Shown: positions 1 to 9,311 of the stretch, piece by piece
How positions within the stretch are numbered: position 1 is the first letter of the stretch
How the letters are laid out: each line of letters starts with the position of its first letter
Assembly (NCBI RefSeq): GCF_900188115.1
Contig: NZ_FZNW01000011.1
Span: 123,165-187,164, forward strand
Direction of reading: 5' to 3'
DNA: 64,000 nucleotides
DNA from: Haloechinothrix alba
GTDB taxonomy: Bacteria; Actinomycetota; Actinomycetes; Mycobacteriales; Pseudonocardiaceae
The notes under the pieces: generated by a model
The model's database searches: none
The model's input: only the letters and a program-made list of their open reading frames with translations
What the model was told of the DNA's origin: nothing
Program-made: the position numbers and the translations under genes

Positions 1-700
1 ACACCTCGCCGCCGTGCCGGTCGTCCCGCGGTTGCCTGCCGGTCACCTCCGGCATGTGCTCCGGGCGCACCGTGTCGATCCGGCCGGTCCGTACCCCGTG
101 GCGCATCAGCTCCACCAGATCGGTCCACATCCGCTCCCAACGACGCTCGGCGAACTGCTCCCCCGGCGTCGCGGGGTCGATGCCGTGCCGGAACAACAAC
201 TCGGCGCGGAAGACGTTGCCGACGCCCGCGAGCACCGACTGGTCCATCAGCAACGCCGCGATCGAGGTGCGGGACCGCGAGATCCGCTTCCAGGCATCGC
301 CGGGGTCGGAGTCCGCACGCAGCGGGTCGGGCCCCAGACCGGCCAGCAGCCGGTCCAGCTCGCCGGGGTCGACGAGCTCACAGCGGATCGGGCCGCGCAG
401 GTCCGTCCAGTGCGTCGGGCCGATGATGCGCATCCGCACCTGGCCGACGGGCTCGCTCTCGGGTCGTTCGGCTTCGCTGAACGTCCCGTACAGCCCGAGG
501 TGCACGTGCACCGAGGCACGCTCGCGGTAGTGATGCACCAGGTGCTTGCCGTAGGCCTCGGCGCGCAGGAACTCCGCTCCGTCCAGCTGTGCTGCCTCGC
601 TCGCGAACCGGCCCTGCGGGCTGGACACCGACACGACCCGGCCACCGAAACGACGGGTGTGCAGCTGCGCGAGCCGATGCAGCGTGTGGCCCTCCGGCAT
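1..700 (-). CDS. nei: Fpg/Nei-family DNA glycosylase (C-terminus cut by window edge)
   Basis: Base-excision-repair glycosylase/AP lyase. The protein begins MPEGHTLHRLAQ, giving the Pro2 nucleophile and Glu3 of the family, and carries the conserved lysine loop EAYGKHLVHH near residue 60. The helix-two-turn-helix region follows, with LLMDQSVLAGVGNVFRAEL at about residues 165-183. The reading frame runs off the left edge after 233 codons, so any C-terminal zinc finger is not visible. The MPEGH start is closest to mycobacterial Nei. It lies 9 bases downstream of rpiB on the same strand, as in the M. tuberculosis rpiB-nei pair (Rv2465c-Rv2464c), so the two are probably cotranscribed. Confidence 0.93.
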   Translation of the reverse strand, partial: MPEGHTLHRLAQLHTRRFGGRVVSVSSPQGRFASEAAQLDGAEFLRAEAYGKHLVHHYRERASVHVHLGLYGTFSEAERPESEPVGQVRMRIIGPTHWTDLRGPIRCELVDPGELDRLLAGLGPDPLRADSDPGDAWKRISRSRTSIAALLMDQSVLAGVGNVFRAELLFRHGIDPATPGEQFAERRWERMWTDLVELMRHGVRTGRIDTVRPEHMPEVTGRQPRDDRHGGEV

Positions 701-709
701 CGGGTCGTG

Positions 710-1192
710 TCAGGACGGATCCGGCAACGCGGGTGCCTGACCGGTGCGCTCGTAGGTCAGCAGCTGCTCCACCCTGCGGGCGTGGCGGGCGTCGTGGTCG
801 ATCGGCGTCGCCAGGAAGGACTCCACGATCTCGGTGGCCTCCTCCGTCGAGTGCATCCGCGCACCGATACCGATGAGCTGGGCGTGGTTGTGCCGGCGAG
901 CCAGCTGGGCCGTCTGCACGCTCCACGCGAGACCCGCTCGCGCGCCGGGCACCTTGTTGGCCGCGATCTGCTCACCGTTTCCCGAGCCGCCGATCACGAT
1001 CCCGGCACTGCCCTCGTCGGCGACGACCCTGCGCGCCGTCTCGATGCAGAACGGGGGGTAGTCGTCGACCTCGTCGTAGACGTGCGGCCCGACGTCGACG
1101 ACCTCGTGCCCCTGACCCGACAGGTGCCCGGACAGGTGGTTCTTCAGCTCAAAGCCTGCGTGATCGGCTCCCAGATAGACGCGCACGGGCAC
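710..1192 (-). CDS. rpiB: Ribose-5-phosphate isomerase B
   Basis: Interconverts ribose 5-phosphate and ribulose 5-phosphate in the non-oxidative pentose phosphate pathway. The 160-residue protein has the RpiB/LacAB core: VYLGADHAGFELK at the N-terminus, GSGNGEQIAANKVPGAR in the middle (substrate and anomeric-site loop) and HNHAQLIGIGARM. It has the Glu-containing GNGEQ loop of the mycobacterial subtype rather than a catalytic cysteine there. The start is a GTG at 1192; another GTG two codons later is equally possible and no strong ribosome site separates them. It sits directly upstream of nei on the same strand. Confidence 0.95.
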   Translation of the reverse strand: MPVRVYLGADHAGFELKNHLSGHLSGQGHEVVDVGPHVYDEVDDYPPFCIETARRVVADEGSAGIVIGGSGNGEQIAANKVPGARAGLAWSVQTAQLARRHNHAQLIGIGARMHSTEEATEIVESFLATPIDHDARHARRVEQLLTYERTGQAPALPDPS

Positions 1193-1236
1193 GAGTCTGC
1201 CATCCCGCCCATCGTGACCGGGACACGACCCAGGGG

Positions 1237-1291
1237 TGTGCTGAACGACGCTTTCAGTCCGTCTGGTGGAGTGAAAGCGTCATTCAGCACA
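1237..1291. repeat. Long imperfect inverted repeat between rpiB and the MBL gene
   Basis: Two 20-base arms (1237-1256 and 1272-1291) are reverse complements with one mismatch, separated by a 15-base loop. The arms read TGTGCTGAACGACGCTTTCA and its near-complement. The hairpin lies in the divergent space between rpiB (minus) and the metallo-beta-lactamase gene at 1307 (plus), with its right arm 15 bases before that ATG. It could be a mobile or extragenic palindrome or a regulatory hairpin; there is no terminator-like T tract. Confidence 0.8.
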
Positions 1292-1306
1292 ACATGGTGG
1301 GGTGCG

Positions 1307-2020
1307 ATGGTGGGTGAGCACGGAGTCTGGCGTGAGGTCGCCGACGGGGTGCTGGTGCGCCGGTACGCCGAGCTGGAACAGGCACTCGGGCTGGTGACCG
1401 GCACGCGGCGATGCCTCGTGATCGACACCGGCCGCGACGAGGTGCACGGGGCCGAGCTCGCCGCGGCCGTACGCGAGATCACCACCGTGCCCTGGAACGT
1501 GGTGCTCACACACGCCCACTTCGACCACGCCTTCGGCACGGCAGCCTTCACCCCGTGCCCGGTGTGGGCCCACGCGCGATGCGGCGCCGCCCTCACCGGG
1601 ACCGCCGAAGCGCAACGGGCCGAATGGACGCGGCACTACCGGCACGAGGCCAAACACGCTTTCGCCGAGGCCCTGCAGCGCGCACGGCTGGAGCTGCCCA
1701 CCGAGACGTTCACCCGCGGCGCCACCCTCGATCTCGGTGGCCGGCAGGTGAGGCTGCTGCACCCCGGCCGGGGCCATACCGACCACGACGTGGTCATCCA
1801 CGTGCCGGACAGCGACGTCGTGTTCGCAGGCGACCTCGTCGAGCAGAGCGGGCCTCCGTCGGTGGGCGAGGACTCCCACCCGGCGGACTGGCCTTCCGCG
1901 GTGGACGCCGTTCTCGCCCTGCGGCCCCGGATCGTGGTACCCGGGCACGGCGACCCCGTAGGGCCCGAGTTCGTCGCGGCGCAACGCGCGATGCTGGCCC
2001 GTGATGCCCGGGACACGTAA
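1307..2020 (+). CDS. Metallo-beta-lactamase-fold hydrolase, unknown substrate
   Basis: A 237-residue zinc hydrolase of the metallo-beta-lactamase superfamily. It has the zinc signature THAHFDHAFG (HxHxDH) at about residues 69-78, a second metal histidine in HPGRGHTDHDVV, FAGDLVEQ with the bridging aspartate, and the final histidine in VVPGHGDPV. This is the glyoxalase II-like/SoxH-type layout, and the substrate cannot be named. The ATG at 1307 is preceded by GGTGGGG; upstream in-frame codons run through the inverted repeat and the rpiB gene and are not believable. It is followed closely by a second MBL-fold gene. Confidence 0.85.
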   Translation: MVGEHGVWREVADGVLVRRYAELEQALGLVTGTRRCLVIDTGRDEVHGAELAAAVREITTVPWNVVLTHAHFDHAFGTAAFTPCPVWAHARCGAALTGTAEAQRAEWTRHYRHEAKHAFAEALQRARLELPTETFTRGATLDLGGRQVRLLHPGRGHTDHDVVIHVPDSDVVFAGDLVEQSGPPSVGEDSHPADWPSAVDAVLALRPRIVVPGHGDPVGPEFVAAQRAMLARDARDT

Positions 2021-2030
2021 TACTCGGGGT

Positions 2031-2864
2031 GTGACCGACCCGACGATGCGCTTCATCGGGCACTCGACCGTGCGCATGGACCTCGGGGGCACCACGGTGC
2101 TCACCGACCCGGTACTCACCGCTCGTGTCGGCCCGCTGAGCAGGGTCACGCGGACGCCCGACGCGGCCTCCTACACGGGTGTGGACCTGGTCCTGATCTC
2201 CCACCTGCATGCCGATCACCTCCACCTGCCCTCGCTGCGCCTGCTCGGCGAGGACGTGCGGATCGCGGTGCCGCACGGCGCAGGCGCGTGGCTACGCGAC
2301 CGTGGTTTCCGCCGGGTGGAGGAGCTCGACGTCGGGGGGCAGCTGACCGAGCGGGACGTGCGCGTCACGGCGACCCGCGCCGTGCACTCCGGGCACCGCT
2401 GGGGACCGCGGCTCACCCACGGGCCCCAGTCCCCGGCTATCGGGCACATGCTCGAGGCGAACGGGCTGCGGATCTACCTCGCGGGCGACACGGACCTGTT
2501 CGACGGGATGTCCTCGCTGGGGCCGGTGGACGTGGCGGCACTGCCGGTATGGGGCTGGGGCCCGTCGCTCGGACCCGGCCACCTGACCCCGCAGGACGCC
2601 GCCGTGGCCGTCGGCAGGATCCGCCCTCGCCTCGCTGTGCCGGTGCATTGGGGAACACTCGCCCCGATGGGTCTGCCCCGCGCCCCTGGGCGACCGGGCG
2701 CGCGGATGCGGCGGGCGCTTGTCGAGCCGCCTCGCGAGTTCGCCGCCGCGGTACGCCGGGCGCGCACGCCGAGCCGCGTGGTCATCAGCGAGCCGGGCGG
2801 GTCGGTGCCGGTACCCGACCCGGGCACCGACCCGCCCCCCGACATCACCGCTGGATGGACTTGA
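2031..2864 (+). CDS. UlaG/RomA-like metallo-beta-lactamase-fold hydrolase
   Basis: A 277-residue member of the UlaG/YtkL branch of the metallo-beta-lactamase superfamily, typically metal-dependent hydrolases of phosphodiesters or lactones. It begins [20 protein letters not shown], typical of the branch, and has [12 protein letters not shown] as zinc motif, [17 protein letters not shown] and the terminal VPVHWGTL. The start chosen is GTG 2031; an ATG at 2001 would overlap the preceding gene's stop. The C-terminal tail is proline-rich and overlaps the convergent aldehyde dehydrogenase stop by about 20 bases. It is probably cotranscribed with the preceding MBL gene. Confidence 0.83.
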   Translation: MTDPTMRFIGHSTVRMDLGGTTVLTDPVLTARVGPLSRVTRTPDAASYTGVDLVLISHLHADHLHLPSLRLLGEDVRIAVPHGAGAWLRDRGFRRVEELDVGGQLTERDVRVTATRAVHSGHRWGPRLTHGPQSPAIGHMLEANGLRIYLAGDTDLFDGMSSLGPVDVAALPVWGWGPSLGPGHLTPQDAAVAVGRIRPRLAVPVHWGTLAPMGLPRAPGRPGARMRRALVEPPREFAAAVRRARTPSRVVISEPGGSVPVPDPGTDPPPDITAGWT

Positions 2865-4278
2865 CCTCGCAGAACTCCTCGATACCGTACTTGCCGAACT
2901 CGCGTCCGGTACCGGACTGCTTGTACCCGCCGAACGGCGCGAGCGGGTTGAACGCGCCGCCGTTGATGTCCACCTGACCGGTACGCATCCGGCGCGCGAC
3001 CGACAGGGCGCGCTCGTCGGACCCGGAGAACACCGCGCCCGCGAGCCCGTAAACGGTGCTGTTGGCGATCCGGACAGCGTCGTCCTCGTCGGAGTACGGG
3101 ATCACGCACAGCACGGGGCCGAAGATCTCCTCCTGCGCGACCGTCACATCCGGCCGCACCCCCGCGAACACGGTGGGCCGGACGAAGTACCCGGTGTCGC
3201 GGTCATCCGGCCGCTCGGGTCCCCCGAACGCCAGGGTCGCCCCGGACTCCACGCCGGAGCGGATGAACCCGACGACCTTGTCCCGTTGGGTCTCCGAGAC
3301 CAGCGGTCCGAGCCGGGTCGAGCCGTCGGTGGGATCGCCCGGCTCGTACTTCGCCGCCGCCTCGCACGCCAGCGAGACCGCCTCGTCGTGCAGCGACTCG
3401 GGCACGAGCATCCTGGTCCACGCGTTGCAGCTCTGCCCGCCGTTGAGGAACGCGTTCGCCACGCCCAGCTTGACCGCCTTGCCGAGGTCGGCGTCATCGA
3501 GCACCACGTTCGCCGACTTGCCGCCCAGCTCCAGAGCCACCCGCTTGATGGTGTCCGCGGCTGCCGCCGACACGGCCCGCCCGCCACGGGTCGAGCCGGT
3601 GAACGACACCATGTCCACGTCCTCGTGGCCCGCCAGCGCCGCCCCGACCTCCGGGCCGGTGCCGTGCACGATGTTGACCACACCGGCAGGCACACCCGCT
3701 TCGGTCAGCACGTCGACCAGATGCCGGGTGCACAGCGGTGCCACCTCGCTCGGCTTGAGCACCACGGTGCAGCCTGCTGCCAGCGCGGGAGCGATCTTCG
3801 CCATGATCTGGTGCAGCGGGTAGTTCCACGGCGTGATCGCGGCGACCACACCGACCGGCTCCCGCTCGACGAGCGAGTTGCCGATCTCCTCGCGGAAGGA
3901 GAACTCGCCCGACGAGAGCAGGTCGGCGACCGCCTCCGAGGTTGCGGCAGGCAAGACGGCCTGCACCTTGGTCGCGAAGGTGATCGGCGCCCCCACATCG
4001 GCCGTGATGTCGGCCGCGATGGCGTCCCGGCGTGCCGCGATCCCGTTCGAGATCGCGCGCACCACCTCGGCGCGCTCGGCCACCGGCCGCGCGGACCATT
4101 CCGGGAACGCGCGACGTGCGGCGGCGACCGCGGAGTCCACCTCGGCCCGCGTCCCTGCCGGGACCGACCCGATCACCTCCTCGCTCGCGGGGTCGAACAC
4201 ATCGATGGACTCGCTGGACTCGTACCGTGTCTGCCCGTCGACGAAATGACCGATCCTGGTGGTCGCTGGCGCCGCCAC
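2845..4278 (-). CDS. NAD(P)-dependent aldehyde dehydrogenase
   Basis: A 477-residue class I-type aldehyde dehydrogenase oxidising an aldehyde to the acid. Visible landmarks are the cofactor-binding [14 protein letters not shown] and VVLKPSE, the glycine motif SFTGSTRGG, the catalytic base in ALELGGKSA, the nucleophilic cysteine in [10 protein letters not shown], and EEIFGPVL plus [13 protein letters not shown] near the C-terminus. All active-site residues are intact. It starts at GTG 4278 behind GAGGAGGCCCT. It is transcribed toward the MBL pair (tail-to-tail, short overlap) and lies downstream of the DsbA-like gene on the same strand. The physiological aldehyde is unknown. Confidence 0.93.
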   Translation of the reverse strand: MAAPATTRIGHFVDGQTRYESSESIDVFDPASEEVIGSVPAGTRAEVDSAVAAARRAFPEWSARPVAERAEVVRAISNGIAARRDAIAADITADVGAPITFATKVQAVLPAATSEAVADLLSSGEFSFREEIGNSLVEREPVGVVAAITPWNYPLHQIMAKIAPALAAGCTVVLKPSEVAPLCTRHLVDVLTEAGVPAGVVNIVHGTGPEVGAALAGHEDVDMVSFTGSTRGGRAVSAAAADTIKRVALELGGKSANVVLDDADLGKAVKLGVANAFLNGGQSCNAWTRMLVPESLHDEAVSLACEAAAKYEPGDPTDGSTRLGPLVSETQRDKVVGFIRSGVESGATLAFGGPERPDDRDTGYFVRPTVFAGVRPDVTVAQEEIFGPVLCVIPYSDEDDAVRIANSTVYGLAGAVFSGSDERALSVARRMRTGQVDINGGAFNPLAPFGGYKQSGTGREFGKYGIEEFCEVKSIQR

Positions 4279-4361
4279 AGGGCCTCCTCGTGCCTCGTTG
4301 ATCCCGACTTCGAGTTACCACCCTGGCACAGCGAACTGGTCCGCGTCAGCGGCTTCGGCGA

Positions 4362-4988
4362 TCAGCTGAAGTCGAACTCGCCCGTGCGCGTCCGCTTGAG
4401 CTCGAAGAAGTCGGGGTAGCCTGCCAGCAGCCGCGCACCGTCGAACACCCGCGCCGCTTCCTCCCCTCGCGGGATCGAGGTCAGCACCGGGCCGAAGAAC
4501 GCGACCCCGTCGATGTGGATGGTCGGGGTCCCCACGTCCATCCCGACGGGATCCATCCCCTCGTGATGGCTGGCGCGCAACCGCTCGTCGTAGTCGGTGC
4601 TGTGGGCGGCCTTGGCGAGGTCCTCGGGCAGCCCCACCTCGGCGAGCGACTCGCTTATCACGGCGTCGAAGTCCTGCATCCCCCTGTTGTGCAGGCGCGT
4701 TCCCATCGCCGTGTACAGGTCGCGCAGCACCTGCTCACCGGCGTGCTCGGCCGCGGCGATCGCCACGCGGACCGGCCCCCATGCCCGATCGAGCAGCGCG
4801 CGGTAGTCGTCCGGAAGGTCACGCCCCTCGTTGAGCACGGCCAGGCTCATGACCCGGAACCGCAGATCGAGGTCGCGGAGCTGCTCGACCTCCAGGATCC
4901 ATCGCGAGGTGACCCACGCGAACGGGCAAGCCGGGTCGAAGTAGAAGTCCACCCTGGTCGGGCCCTGCGCGTCGTGTGCCGTTGTCAA
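4362..4988 (-). CDS. DsbA/FrnE-like mycothiol-type reductase (Rv2466c family) with altered active site
   Basis: A 208-residue thioredoxin-fold protein matching the mycobacterial Rv2466c family (mycothiol-dependent nitroreductase/mycoredoxin-like). Shared features are [63 protein letters not shown] and the C-terminal [10 protein letters not shown]. Family members usually carry CPWC; here the motif reads Cys21-Pro-Phe-Ala24, so the resolving cysteine is absent and only the attacking cysteine remains. The start is TTG 4988 behind AAAGGGGAA; the frame is open far upstream but overlaps pepN antisense and is not coding there. It is divergent from pepN, as in mycobacteria. Confidence 0.87.
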   Translation of the reverse strand: MTTAHDAQGPTRVDFYFDPACPFAWVTSRWILEVEQLRDLDLRFRVMSLAVLNEGRDLPDDYRALLDRAWGPVRVAIAAAEHAGEQVLRDLYTAMGTRLHNRGMQDFDAVISESLAEVGLPEDLAKAAHSTDYDERLRASHHEGMDPVGMDVGTPTIHIDGVAFFGPVLTSIPRGEEAARVFDGARLLAGYPDFFELKRTRTGEFDFS

Positions 4989-5198
4989 CGGTTCCCCTTT
5001 CGGGATCGTGTATACGTCTGATGGAGCGTCCAGAAGGGTCAACACCGCCGCGAAGCGTTGTGTTCCACGAACGCGGCGCGCGCGGTCGGCGGGTGGACGT
5101 ACCCGCCGCATACCGTCGTGCGAGGCGTGATGCACATGCATGATTGGATGCGGTAACGACCCCCGACAGTTCGATCCATACCGTGAACCGAGGTGCTT

Positions 5199-7796
5199 GT
5201 GGCCGCTCCGAACCTGACCCGTGACCAAGCCAAGCAACGTGCCCGCCTTCTCGAGGTCGTTTCCTACGACATCGAGCTCGACCTCACCGACGGTGCAGGC
5301 GAGCCGGGCTCGGAGACCTTCGACTCGCGCACGACGGTGGCGTTCACGGCAGCCGAGGCGGGTACGAGCACCTGGATCGAGATCGTTGCCGCCAGGGTGC
5401 ACTCCGCGACGCTCAACGGCGTCGAGCTCGATGTCTCCGGCTACACCGAGGAGAAGGGCCTCCCGCTCGGCGACCTCGCCGAGTACAACGAGCTCACCGT
5501 GCACGCGGAGTGCTCGTACATGAACACCGGCGAGGGCGTGCACCGCTTCGTCGACCCGGTCGACGGCAACGTCTACCTCTACACCCAGTTCGAGACGGCC
5601 GATGCCAAGCGGATGTTCGCCTGCTTCGACCAGCCGGACCTGAAGGCGACGCACCGACTCGCGGTGACCGCCCCGCGCGACTGGAACGTGGTCTCCAACG
5701 CCCCTGTCGCCTCGCGGGAGGATGCTCCGGGTGGCGCGGTGCGCACGCTGTTCAGCGAGTCGGAACGGATCTCCACCTACCTCGTCGCGCTCGTCGCAGG
5801 CCCGTACGCCTGCTGGCACGACACCTACGTCGAGGAGCGCGCGGACGGTGACTCGGCAGCTGCCGAGCCCATCCGCATCCCGCTGGGTATCTACTGCAGG
5901 GCGTCGCTGGCCGAGTACATGGATGCCGAGCGGCTGTTCGCCGAGACCAAGCAGGGTTTCGCCTTCTACCACCGCAACTTCGGCGTGACCTACCCGTTCC
6001 GCAAGTACGACCAGCTGTTCGTCCCCGAGTTCAACGCGGGCGCCATGGAGAACGCCGGAGCGGTGACGTTCCTGGAGGACTACGTCTTCCGGTCCAGGGT
6101 CACCCGGTACGCCTACGAGCGACGCTGCGAGACGTTGCTGCACGAGATGGCGCATATGTGGTTCGGCGACCTGGTGACCATGCGCTGGTGGGACGACCTC
6201 TGGCTGAACGAGTCCTTCGCGACCTTCGCCAGCGTGCTCGCTCAGGCCGAGGCCACCGAGTACACCCACGCGTGGACGAGCTTCGCCAACATCGAGAAGT
6301 CCTGGGCCTACCGCCAGGACCAGCTGCCGTCCACCCACCCGATCGCGGCCGACATGGTGGACCTGCAGGCGGTGGAGGTGAACTTCGACGGGATCACCTA
6401 CGCGAAGGGCGCCAGCGTGCTCAAGCAGCTCGTCGCCTACGTGGGTCTGTCGAACTTCCTGTCCGGGCTCAACGTCTACTTCGACAAGCACGCCTGGGGC
6501 AACGCCACGCTCGGCGACCTGCTCGCCGCGCTGGAGGAAGCCTCCGGCCGTGACCTGTCCTGGTGGAGCGCACAGTGGCTGGAGACCACGGGGCTCAACG
6601 CCCTGCGTCCCACGTACTCCGTCGACGAGGACGGGACGTTCACCGACTTCGCGATCCTGCAGTCCGGGGCGCAACCGGGCTCGGGCGAGCTGCGCACGCA
6701 CCGGCTGGCCGTGGGTGTCTACGACGAGTACGCCGGCGGCGGCCTCGTGCGTACCCACCGGGCCGAGCTGGATGTCTCCGGGGAGCGCACCACCGTCGAC
6801 GAGCTGGTCGGCGTGCCACGCGGCAAGCTGGTGCTGGTCAACGACGACGACCTCACCTACTGCACCATGCGCCTCGACCCCGACTCGCTGGTGACGGTGA
6901 TCAACAGGATCGCAGACATCGGCGAGTCGCTGCCTCGCACGCTGTGCTGGTCGGCCGCGTGGGAGATGACGAGAGAAGCCGAGCTCAAGGCGCGTGACTT
7001 CGTGACACTGGTGACGCGCGGCATCCACCTCGGCGAGGAGATCGGCGTGGTGCAGCGCGTGCTGCTGCAGGCGCAGACAGCGCTGAGCTCCTACGCCGAC
7101 CCGGGCTGGGCGGCCCAGCACGGCTGGCCGATGTTCACGGCACGATTGCGCGAGCTCGCCGCAGCTGCCGAACCCGGCTCGGACCACCAGCTGGCCTGCG
7201 TCAACTCGCTGTCCGGGGCGGTGCTCGACGAGGACTGCCTGGCGATGCTCGCCGGGCTTCTCGATGGGTCCGCGCCGCTGCAGGGCCTGGTCGTCGACAC
7301 CGATCTGCGGTGGCGGCTGCTGCAAGCCCTTGTCGCGCACGGCAAAGCAGGCGACGCCGAGGTGGAGTCCGAGCTGGAGCGGGACAACACCTCGACGGGG
7401 CGCAGGCATTACGAGCGCGCGATGGCGCTGCGTCCCACCCCCGAGGCCAAGGCGCTGGCATGGGAGCGGGCCGTGCACGACGACGAGCTACCCAACGCTG
7501 TCAATGACGCGATCATCTCGGGCTTCAGCCATCCCGCGCAGAAGGACCTGCTCGCAGGCTACGTGGACACCTACTTCGACGAGATCGACACTGTGTGGCA
7601 GCGGCGGTCGAGCGAGCGCGCCCAGCCCATCGTGGTCGGGCTGTACCCGTCGTGGTCGGTGGACCGGCGCAGCGTGAAGGTCGCCGACGCCTGGCTCGCC
7701 GCGGATCACCCGCCTGCGTTGCGCAGGTTGGTCTCGGAAGGGCGTGCCGGCATCGTGCGCGCGCTGGCCGCCCGCGACTTCGATCAGGGGTCGTGA
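5199..7796 (+). CDS. pepN: Aminopeptidase N (M1 family)
   Basis: An 865-residue zinc aminopeptidase removing N-terminal residues from cytoplasmic peptides. The exopeptidase signature GAMEN lies at about residues 281-285, the zinc site HEMAH at 315-319 with the third ligand Glu near 338 in LNESF, and YAKGASVL follows. The C-terminal ERAP1-like helical domain fills the rest ([12 protein letters not shown] at the junction). Length and order match actinobacterial PepN. GTG 5199 is preceded by GAGG at good spacing; GTG 5193 is an alternative. It ends against a strong hairpin terminator shared with the convergent DUF5130 gene. Confidence 0.96.
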   Translation: MAAPNLTRDQAKQRARLLEVVSYDIELDLTDGAGEPGSETFDSRTTVAFTAAEAGTSTWIEIVAARVHSATLNGVELDVSGYTEEKGLPLGDLAEYNELTVHAECSYMNTGEGVHRFVDPVDGNVYLYTQFETADAKRMFACFDQPDLKATHRLAVTAPRDWNVVSNAPVASREDAPGGAVRTLFSESERISTYLVALVAGPYACWHDTYVEERADGDSAAAEPIRIPLGIYCRASLAEYMDAERLFAETKQGFAFYHRNFGVTYPFRKYDQLFVPEFNAGAMENAGAVTFLEDYVFRSRVTRYAYERRCETLLHEMAHMWFGDLVTMRWWDDLWLNESFATFASVLAQAEATEYTHAWTSFANIEKSWAYRQDQLPSTHPIAADMVDLQAVEVNFDGITYAKGASVLKQLVAYVGLSNFLSGLNVYFDKHAWGNATLGDLLAALEEASGRDLSWWSAQWLETTGLNALRPTYSVDEDGTFTDFAILQSGAQPGSGELRTHRLAVGVYDEYAGGGLVRTHRAELDVSGERTTVDELVGVPRGKLVLVNDDDLTYCTMRLDPDSLVTVINRIADIGESLPRTLCWSAAWEMTREAELKARDFVTLVTRGIHLGEEIGVVQRVLLQAQTALSSYADPGWAAQHGWPMFTARLRELAAAAEPGSDHQLACVNSLSGAVLDEDCLAMLAGLLDGSAPLQGLVVDTDLRWRLLQALVAHGKAGDAEVESELERDNTSTGRRHYERAMALRPTPEAKALAWERAVHDDELPNAVNDAIISGFSHPAQKDLLAGYVDTYFDEIDTVWQRRSSERAQPIVVGLYPSWSVDRRSVKVADAWLAADHPPALRRLVSEGRAGIVRALAARDFDQGS

Positions 7797-7823
7797 CGCC
7801 GGCAGCCTGCACCGGCGCGCGTC

Positions 7824-7851
7824 GAGTGGTGGGGCGTGCGCCCCACCACTC
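7824..7851. terminator. Bidirectional hairpin terminator between pepN and the DUF5130 gene
   Basis: A perfect 12-base-pair stem (GAGTGGTGGGGC pairing with its exact complement) with a four-base loop GTGC, placed 27 bases after the pepN stop and 12 bases before the stop of the convergent gene. The symmetric GC-rich stem without a T tract is typical of actinobacterial intrinsic terminators and can serve both directions. Confidence 0.85.
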
Positions 7852-7863
7852 ACGGCGTGCCGG

Positions 7864-8358
7864 TCAGGACCCGACCCTGCCTGCTTGGTCGGCGAGCATG
7901 CGCAGCCCGGTGACGATGCCGCGGCAGAGGTCGCCTTCCTTGAACGAGGCCACCATGCTCATCACGGCGAGCTTGAGCGCGCGTTGCGACAGGCGGCTGG
8001 TCGCCGTCTCCCCGGTGACGATCTCCACGACGCGTTCACCCGGGGAGATCGCGATCAGTACCGACGCGTGCTCGCGCTCACCGATCCGGTCGAACAGTCG
8101 CTCGGCACCCGCGCGGCTGTCCTCACCGAGCTCGCCGAGGTAGACACTGAAATCCAGGCCGGTGTCCCGACTCGACAGCGTCAGTGCCTCGTCGATACGG
8201 GCAAGCTGCCACGGCTTGAATGGGCCGGATGGAGTAGTCTGTTGGTACTCCCTGGCGACAGACACGCGTCCACTCGCCGTAACGACCGAACCTTCCTGCA
8301 GCTCGGTCTCACTGACGGCTTCGGCCGGACGAGCCAGTTCACCAAGTGCCACGGGCAC
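7864..8358 (-). CDS. DUF5130 family protein (Rv2468c-like)
   Basis: A 164-residue protein matching the actinobacterial DUF5130 family, related to the TPM fold. The visible core runs from ARIDEALTLSSRDTGLDFSVYLG through ERLFDRIGEREHASVLIAISPGERVVEIVTG to a helical end with LAVMSMVASFKEGD. There is no signal peptide or membrane segment. Function is not established for the family. The GTG start at 8358 overlaps the end of the upstream ctaJ gene by about 20 bases, so the two are probably translationally coupled; a GTG two codons later is also possible. Confidence 0.8.
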   Translation of the reverse strand: MPVALGELARPAEAVSETELQEGSVVTASGRVSVAREYQQTTPSGPFKPWQLARIDEALTLSSRDTGLDFSVYLGELGEDSRAGAERLFDRIGEREHASVLIAISPGERVVEIVTGETATSRLSQRALKLAVMSMVASFKEGDLCRGIVTGLRMLADQAGRVGS

Positions 8359-8596
8359 CTCCCCGTACGCGTGCGGTTTCCTGCCGTGCGGGCCCGCGCG
8401 GCTCGGCGCCGTACTCGGCGGGGGAACCGACCCCCTCGGGGTTGGCGCTCCACCACACCGGCGGGTACTCCCATTCCTGACCAGGCCGGTAGCGCGTCGT
8501 GGACGCGAGCTTGGACCGCAGCGCGACCAGGCTGATCAGCCCGTAGATGGCCCCGGGAATAACGATTAGGTACAACACTGTCTCGAGCACACTCAC
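8339..8596 (-). CDS. ctaJ: aa3-type cytochrome oxidase small subunit CtaJ
   Basis: An 85-residue single-span membrane protein beginning with VLETVLYLIVIPGAIYGLIS followed by RPGQEWEYPPVWWSANPEG and a basic, alanine/arginine-rich tail. This hydrophobic helix followed by the EYPPVWWSANP motif is characteristic of the actinobacterial accessory subunit CtaJ, found with cytochrome aa3 oxidase in the bc1-aa3 supercomplex. It is encoded beside pepN/DUF5130 as in mycobacteria. The GTG start at 8596 immediately precedes the membrane helix; longer in-frame extensions are low-quality. It overlaps the downstream DUF5130 gene. Confidence 0.8.
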   Translation of the reverse strand: MSVLETVLYLIVIPGAIYGLISLVALRSKLASTTRYRPGQEWEYPPVWWSANPEGVGSPAEYGAEPRGPARQETARVRGGARGTW

Positions 8597-8877
8597 GGTG
8601 TGAGCGTATCCGATGCGGCGCTCGTCGCGGCCATGCCGTCCCCGCGTCGAGCCGGTCGTCGCACCACAAACACCGTCCGCCGAGTGTCGCGGGACGGTCT
8701 CCGACGATGAGCCCAAGAGCGTAGCGCGAACGTTGGCAACTGAACGTCGATAGGCCCGCACTCGTCGCTGGCACCTTGTTCACCACACGCATCCCTCGTA
8801 ACTTTTCACCTGTACGGGGGTTGCACTATGCGACCCGGTCGTCGATATGTACACGCCGCAACCAGAAGGACACGCTC

Positions 8878-9117
8878 ATGCTCAGCACGCCTCTCGCCCC
8901 TGAGACCACCGACGTCACCCGTGGCACTCGCGTCACCGCAGGTACTCGTGTCACCGCTGGCACCCGTGGCACCCGCGTCACCGCTGGCACCCGTGTCACC
9001 CGCGGGACCCGTGTCACCCGCGGGACCCGCGTCACGGCCGGTACCCGCATCACCGCAGGCACCCGCGTCACCTGCGGGACCCGTGTCACCCGCGGGACCC
9101 GCGTCACCGCCGCCTGA
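8878..9117 (+). CDS. Small hexapeptide-repeat protein (TRVTxG repeats), unknown function
   Basis: A 79-residue predicted protein with a short head (MLSTPLAPETTDV) followed by about ten tandem copies of a six-residue unit, TRVTAG or TRVTRG, with rare TRITAG and TRVTCG and one truncated unit. Most base changes between copies are synonymous in this frame (ACT/ACC, CGC/CGT, GCA/GCT/GCC, GGT/GGC/GGG), which argues that this frame, not its two shadow frames, is translated. AAGGA stands seven bases before the ATG. There is no signal peptide. The alternating beta-prone pattern with glycine turns could form a small beta-stack. I do not recognise a family. Confidence 0.65.
   Translation: MLSTPLAPETTDVTRGTRVTAGTRVTAGTRGTRVTAGTRVTRGTRVTRGTRVTAGTRITAGTRVTCGTRVTRGTRVTAA
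8908..9114 (+). repeat. 18-bp tandem repeat array inside the hexapeptide gene
   Basis: About ten tandem 18-base units with the form ACCCGCGTCACCGCNGGN, varying mainly at codon third positions. The array makes up almost the whole body of the gene at 8878-9117. It is imperfect and has no spacers, so it is a coding minisatellite and not a CRISPR array. Confidence 0.85.
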
Positions 9118-9242
9118 GGGCTGCCACTCCCGCACCCGGCCGGACAGCCGGACGCTGCTGCCTGGAAGTAGCGCGACGAACGCATCAGCACGCCAGGCTG
9201 CGCACCTGGATGGCCCGCGTGAACAGGGACGCGGGCGCAGGA

Positions 9243-9297
9243 GCGCCGGCTGGGTCACCGGCTGGGTCACCGGCTGGGCCACCGGCTGGGCCAGGCG
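9243..9297. repeat. 12-bp tandem repeat, four copies
   Basis: Four consecutive copies of a GGCTGGGTCACC-type unit (the last two read GGCTGGGCCACC and GGCTGGGCCAGG) lie between the hexapeptide-repeat gene and the HNH gene. No convincing gene covers them, although open frames pass through. This is a second independent short repeat within 200 bases of the first. Confidence 0.6.
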
Positions 9298-9311
9298 TGT
9301 GCGCGCGGCCG

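Noticed and set aside
14..1306. Long plus-strand frame running into the MBL gene from the left edge
   Set aside because: It is antisense to clear nei and rpiB genes; its sequence is Arg/Pro/His-rich and only the part after 1307 has family motifs.
2719..4419. 566-codon plus-strand frame covering the aldehyde dehydrogenase
   Set aside because: Antisense to an intact aldehyde dehydrogenase with all catalytic motifs.
4989..7478. Long minus-strand frame upstream of the DsbA-like gene (over 800 codons)
   Set aside because: It is the antisense shadow of pepN, a common artefact in high-GC DNA.
8908..9114. Tandem repeats resembling a CRISPR array
   Set aside because: Repeats are contiguous 18-base coding units without spacers, and no cas genes are nearby.
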